Assembly: GCF_011761305.1 (NCBI RefSeq)
Contig: NZ_JAAOZC010000005.1
Coordinates: 158,814-222,813 of the forward strand
Length of the DNA stretch: 64,000 bases
DNA from: Sphingomonas vulcanisoli
Lineage (GTDB): Bacteria > Pseudomonadota > Alphaproteobacteria > Sphingomonadales > Sphingomonadaceae
Direction of reading: 5' to 3'
The position numbers and the translations under genes are program-made. Below are positions 61,794 through 64,000 of the stretch, piece after piece; the stretch's first letter is position 1, and each line of letters opens with the position of its first letter. The notes below the pieces were generated by a model. The model was not told where the DNA came from. It did no database searches and was given only the letters and a program-made list of their open reading frames with translations.

Positions 61794-63047
61794 ATGAACC
61801 GTTTCATTCTCGGCCCGATCGGCGTGCTGCTTATCCTCGCCATCGCGGTGGCGCTCTCCAACAACCGACGCGCGATCCGGCTGCGCGTCGTCGGGGCGGC
61901 GTTCGCGCTGCAGGTCTTTATCGCGGTGATGGTGCTGTACGTGCCGTGGGGCCGGGCCGCGATCGGCTGGCTGGCGGGCGGCGTTGCCGATCTGCTCGGC
62001 TATGCGCAGGCTGGGACCAATTTCATCTTCGGCCCGCTGGCCGCACCCGAAATCGGCGGCCATGCCTTCGCGCTCGCCGCCTTGCCGGTGATCATCTTCT
62101 TCGCGGCGTTGGTGTCGATCCTCTATTATCTCAACATCATGCAGGCCGTGGTGCGCTGGGTGGGCGGCGCGATCGAGAGCGTGATCGGCGTCTCGAAGGT
62201 CGAGAGCCTGTGCGCGGCGGCGAACATCTTCGTCGGCCAATCCGAATCGCCGCTGGTGATCCGGCCCTATCTGGCGGCACTCGCCCCCAGCCAATTGTTC
62301 GCGGTGATGACGAGCGGCATGGCCGGCGTCGCGGGCACGATCCTCGCGGCTTATGCGGCGATGGGCATACGCATCGATTATCTGCTTGCGGCAAGCTTCA
62401 TGTCCGCGCCCGCCGGCTTGCTCATGGCCAAGCTGATGATGCCCGATCCTCCGGGCGAAGTGCCTTCGGACCATCCCGCCAGCGAGGATGAGGGCATCGC
62501 CGTCGCCGAGCAGCAGGGCGATGAGGAGAAGCCCGCCAACATCATCATGGCCGCGGCGCAGGGCGCGCAGCTCGGCGTGCGGCTGGCGGTGGCAGTGGGA
62601 GCGATGGTGCTGGCGTTCGTGGCGCTGGTCGCGCTGGCCAACGGCCTGCTCGCGGGCGTCGGCCATTGGTTCGGGATTGCGGATCTCAGCTTCCAGCAGC
62701 TGCTGGGCTATATCTTCGCGCCGCTGATGTATCTGCTCAACGTGCCGTGGAGCGAGGCGGGTGCCGCAGGCGGGCTGTTCGGCGAGAAGATCGTGCTCAA
62801 CGAATTCGTCGCCTACATCCACCTCGGTAAGCTCGGCCCCGCGCTCAGCCCCCATACACAGGCGGTGGTCACCTTCGCGCTGTGCGGCTTCGCCAATTTC
62901 TCCTCGATCGCGATCCAGATGGCGGTGACGGGCAACCTCGCTCCCAACCAGCGCCCGATGATCGCCAAACTCGGCCTGCGCGCGCTGGTGGCGGGCAGCC
63001 TTGCCAATCTGATGTCCGCGGCGCTGGCGGGGATGCTCGTCGTTTAG
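61794..63047 (+). CDS. NupC-family concentrative nucleoside transporter
   Basis: A 417-residue polytopic protein of the CNT family, which imports nucleosides with H+ or Na+. The N-terminal Nucleos_tra2_N region ([20 protein letters not shown]), the gate domain [20 protein letters not shown] and the core [20 protein letters not shown] are characteristic; the C-terminal [15 protein letters not shown] is the second substrate-binding repeat. Eight to ten helices are predicted. The gene is close to guaA, so a purine link is possible but not required. It overlaps the convergent acetyltransferase by 4 nt. Confidence 0.92.
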   Translation: MNRFILGPIGVLLILAIAVALSNNRRAIRLRVVGAAFALQVFIAVMVLYVPWGRAAIGWLAGGVADLLGYAQAGTNFIFGPLAAPEIGGHAFALAALPVIIFFAALVSILYYLNIMQAVVRWVGGAIESVIGVSKVESLCAAANIFVGQSESPLVIRPYLAALAPSQLFAVMTSGMAGVAGTILAAYAAMGIRIDYLLAASFMSAPAGLLMAKLMMPDPPGEVPSDHPASEDEGIAVAEQQGDEEKPANIIMAAAQGAQLGVRLAVAVGAMVLAFVALVALANGLLAGVGHWFGIADLSFQQLLGYIFAPLMYLLNVPWSEAGAAGGLFGEKIVLNEFVAYIHLGKLGPALSPHTQAVVTFALCGFANFSSIAIQMAVTGNLAPNQRPMIAKLGLRALVAGSLANLMSAALAGMLVV

Positions 63048-63772
63048 CCCGAAACGAGCTTGCTCAACGAGAATTCGATCGGGCTCGCCGAGGTCAACCG
63101 CGCGACGAATCCCATTTCACGTTCGAGGTTGACCGCGGCCTGCTCGTCACCGCTTTCGATTGAGGTAACCTCACGCAGGCCATGTGCCGTGGCGTAGGCG
63201 AGCGTATGTTCCATCAACGTCCAGGCGATGCCCAGGTTTTTCCACTCGGCGTGGACGGACAGGGCGACCTCAGCGCTGGATGCATCCGAAGCATCGGCCA
63301 GCGTGCTCGCGGCCACGGCGATGCCGGTCGGCTCGAAGGCCAGAAAGGTGATGCTGGTATCCGGATCATAATCCATCAGCGGCGCAAGCTCGGCCGCGCC
63401 GATGGGGTGCAGGGTGCCGACGAAGCGGGATCGGAGATCCTCGGGCGTCACATGCTCAAAGAGCCCGGCGAGCAGTGCGGCGTCTTCGGGCGTCGCTGGC
63501 CGAATGTGCAGCGCAACGCCGCCCCGCGTAACCGGATCGCCCACCAGCATGTCTTGCACCAGGCCCGATGGCAGCATCGCCATCGCCCTGACGCTCTCCG
63601 ATGCCGAGGCGCGCTCCCGCAGGTTGCGATCGGCGACTTCGGCCAAGCCATCATAGGCAGTTTCGAGCTGGGCATGCGCGAGGCGTGCGCCGCTATCCTT
63701 TGAAGCGATCATCGCGGCGTGCGATTCCCGCGCGCGGCGCATGAAATAGACTTTCTCGGCGGCAAAAGGCAT
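63044..63772 (-). CDS. GNAT-family acetyltransferase with N-terminal helical extension
   Basis: A 242-residue protein. ATG 63772 is preceded by GAGGAG 6 nt upstream; the longer frame to 63838 is disfavoured. Residues 1-75 ([37 protein letters not shown]) form a helical segment common as a stand-alone small protein in sphingomonads. The GNAT domain follows ([20 protein letters not shown]; acetyl-CoA region [19 protein letters not shown], where the usual R/Q-x-x-G-x-G/A is degenerate). Substrate unknown. It is similar to GNAT domains attached to Pat/AcuA-like proteins. Confidence 0.82.
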   Translation of the reverse strand: MPFAAEKVYFMRRARESHAAMIASKDSGARLAHAQLETAYDGLAEVADRNLRERASASESVRAMAMLPSGLVQDMLVGDPVTRGGVALHIRPATPEDAALLAGLFEHVTPEDLRSRFVGTLHPIGAAELAPLMDYDPDTSITFLAFEPTGIAVAASTLADASDASSAEVALSVHAEWKNLGIAWTLMEHTLAYATAHGLREVTSIESGDEQAAVNLEREMGFVARLTSASPIEFSLSKLVSG

Positions 63773-63848
63773 GGCGGACTCCTCGTCAGAGCGGGAGCCC
63801 AAAGCCTCTCTCAGCCCCATCATGCTCGAAGGCGACATGGAGTGGCAC

Positions 63849-64000
63849 TAGGCTGTATCGACATTCAGGATTTCCATTTGGCGTGATGTCTGATTCATGA
63901 GGTACCGCGATTTGCGGGGGCATCATGGGTATCAAGCGCTACGAGTTGAGTGACGTGCAGTGGGTTCGGATCGAGCCATTGCTGCCGGGTAAGCGGTCCG
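63849..64000. mobile_element. Left end of an IS5-family insertion sequence (partial)
   Basis: GGCTGTATCGACATTCAGGA at 63851-63870 looks like an IS5-group left inverted repeat, preceded by CTA at 63848-63850 as expected for TNA target sites. A transposase frame follows and is cut by the window edge. The insertion lies just upstream of the acetyltransferase gene and may affect its promoter. Confidence 0.7.
63925..64000 (+). CDS. IS5-family transposase, N-terminal part (partial)
   Basis: GGGGG precedes ATG 63925. The 25 visible codons (MGIKRYELSDVQWVRIEPLL and PGKRS) match the invariant start of IS5-group transposases, with YELSDxQWxxIxPLLP. The catalytic domain lies outside the window. Confidence 0.85.
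   Translation, partial: MGIKRYELSDVQWVRIEPLLPGKRS

Overview
The window is about 64 kb of high-GC alphaproteobacterial chromosome. Gene content and style point to a sphingomonad (order Sphingomonadales): an imuA-imuB-dnaE2 mutagenesis cassette behind a GAAC-N7-GAAC LexA box, SWFGD/DUF2171 and DUF4893 proteins, a Rhodobacter-type phosphatidylethanolamine methyltransferase, and many short GC-rich palindromic repeats between (and twice inside) genes. Species cannot be fixed from the sequence alone.

Layout. 1-9.8 kb: RNase J (minus), miaB, a small secreted protein, then the SOS operon imuA-imuB-dnaE2. 9.9-17.6 kb: tRNA-Pro(TGG), a ParA-like ATPase, a phospholipid locus (psd, class III aminotransferase, membrane protein, pmtA), and an LpxH-like phosphoesterase overlapping a GT4 glycosyltransferase. 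17-28.4 kb: M24 peptidase, PilZ protein, a 1128-residue GH18/polysaccharide deacetylase/GT2 protein, a bdhA-methyltransferase-DUF4893 operon, an amidohydrolase, a zinc metallopeptidase, vapBC, and a DUF2171 protein. 28.5-34.8 kb: translation and RNA-decay block rbfA, lipoprotein, alpha/beta hydrolase-HIT fusion, truB, rpsO, pnp. 34.9-36.3 kb: a lower-GC two-gene insert (unknown plus DUF1828-type). 36.9-39.1 kb: infA-maf-RNase E/G-yacG and tRNA-Phe(GAA). 39.2-41.5 kb: secreted serine protease and a membrane protein.

41.65-58.93 kb is a genomic island of about 17.3 kb integrated at the 3' end of guaA. It is bounded by an 11-bp direct repeat (TCCCACTCGAT) that at the right end is the guaA C-terminal codons, and it carries a P4-type integrase beside guaA. 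A motif AAAGTACCGTCA occurs near both ends (one copy left, three right) and probably serves the integrase. Inside are a tightly packed five-gene module of unknown function (unknown protein, XRE/ImmA metallopeptidase, PD-(D/E)XK-like protein, small membrane protein, helical protein), a serine recombinase overlapping a BsuBI/PstI-type restriction-modification pair, a DUF3489 protein, a 5'-truncated TrlF-like ATPase, and scars of a Tn4371-type conjugation region (trbE and trbI fragments, DUF2274, LysR fragment). MarR and LysR regulators follow, then a membrane-protein gene split by a deleted IS21-family element, an oxidoreductase stub fused to an IS3-family remnant, and a frameshifted alpA.

58.9-64 kb: guaA, a soluble chemoreceptor-like protein, a NupC-type nucleoside transporter, a GNAT acetyltransferase, and the left end of an IS5-family element cut by the window edge.

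The best candidates for something undescribed are the five-gene module at 41.95-46.14 kb, the coupled two-gene insert at 34.98-36.28 kb with a perfect 15-bp inverted repeat inside its first gene, the secreted hydrolase-HIT fusion, and the palindromic repeats that have become in-frame peptides in ImuB and TruB.
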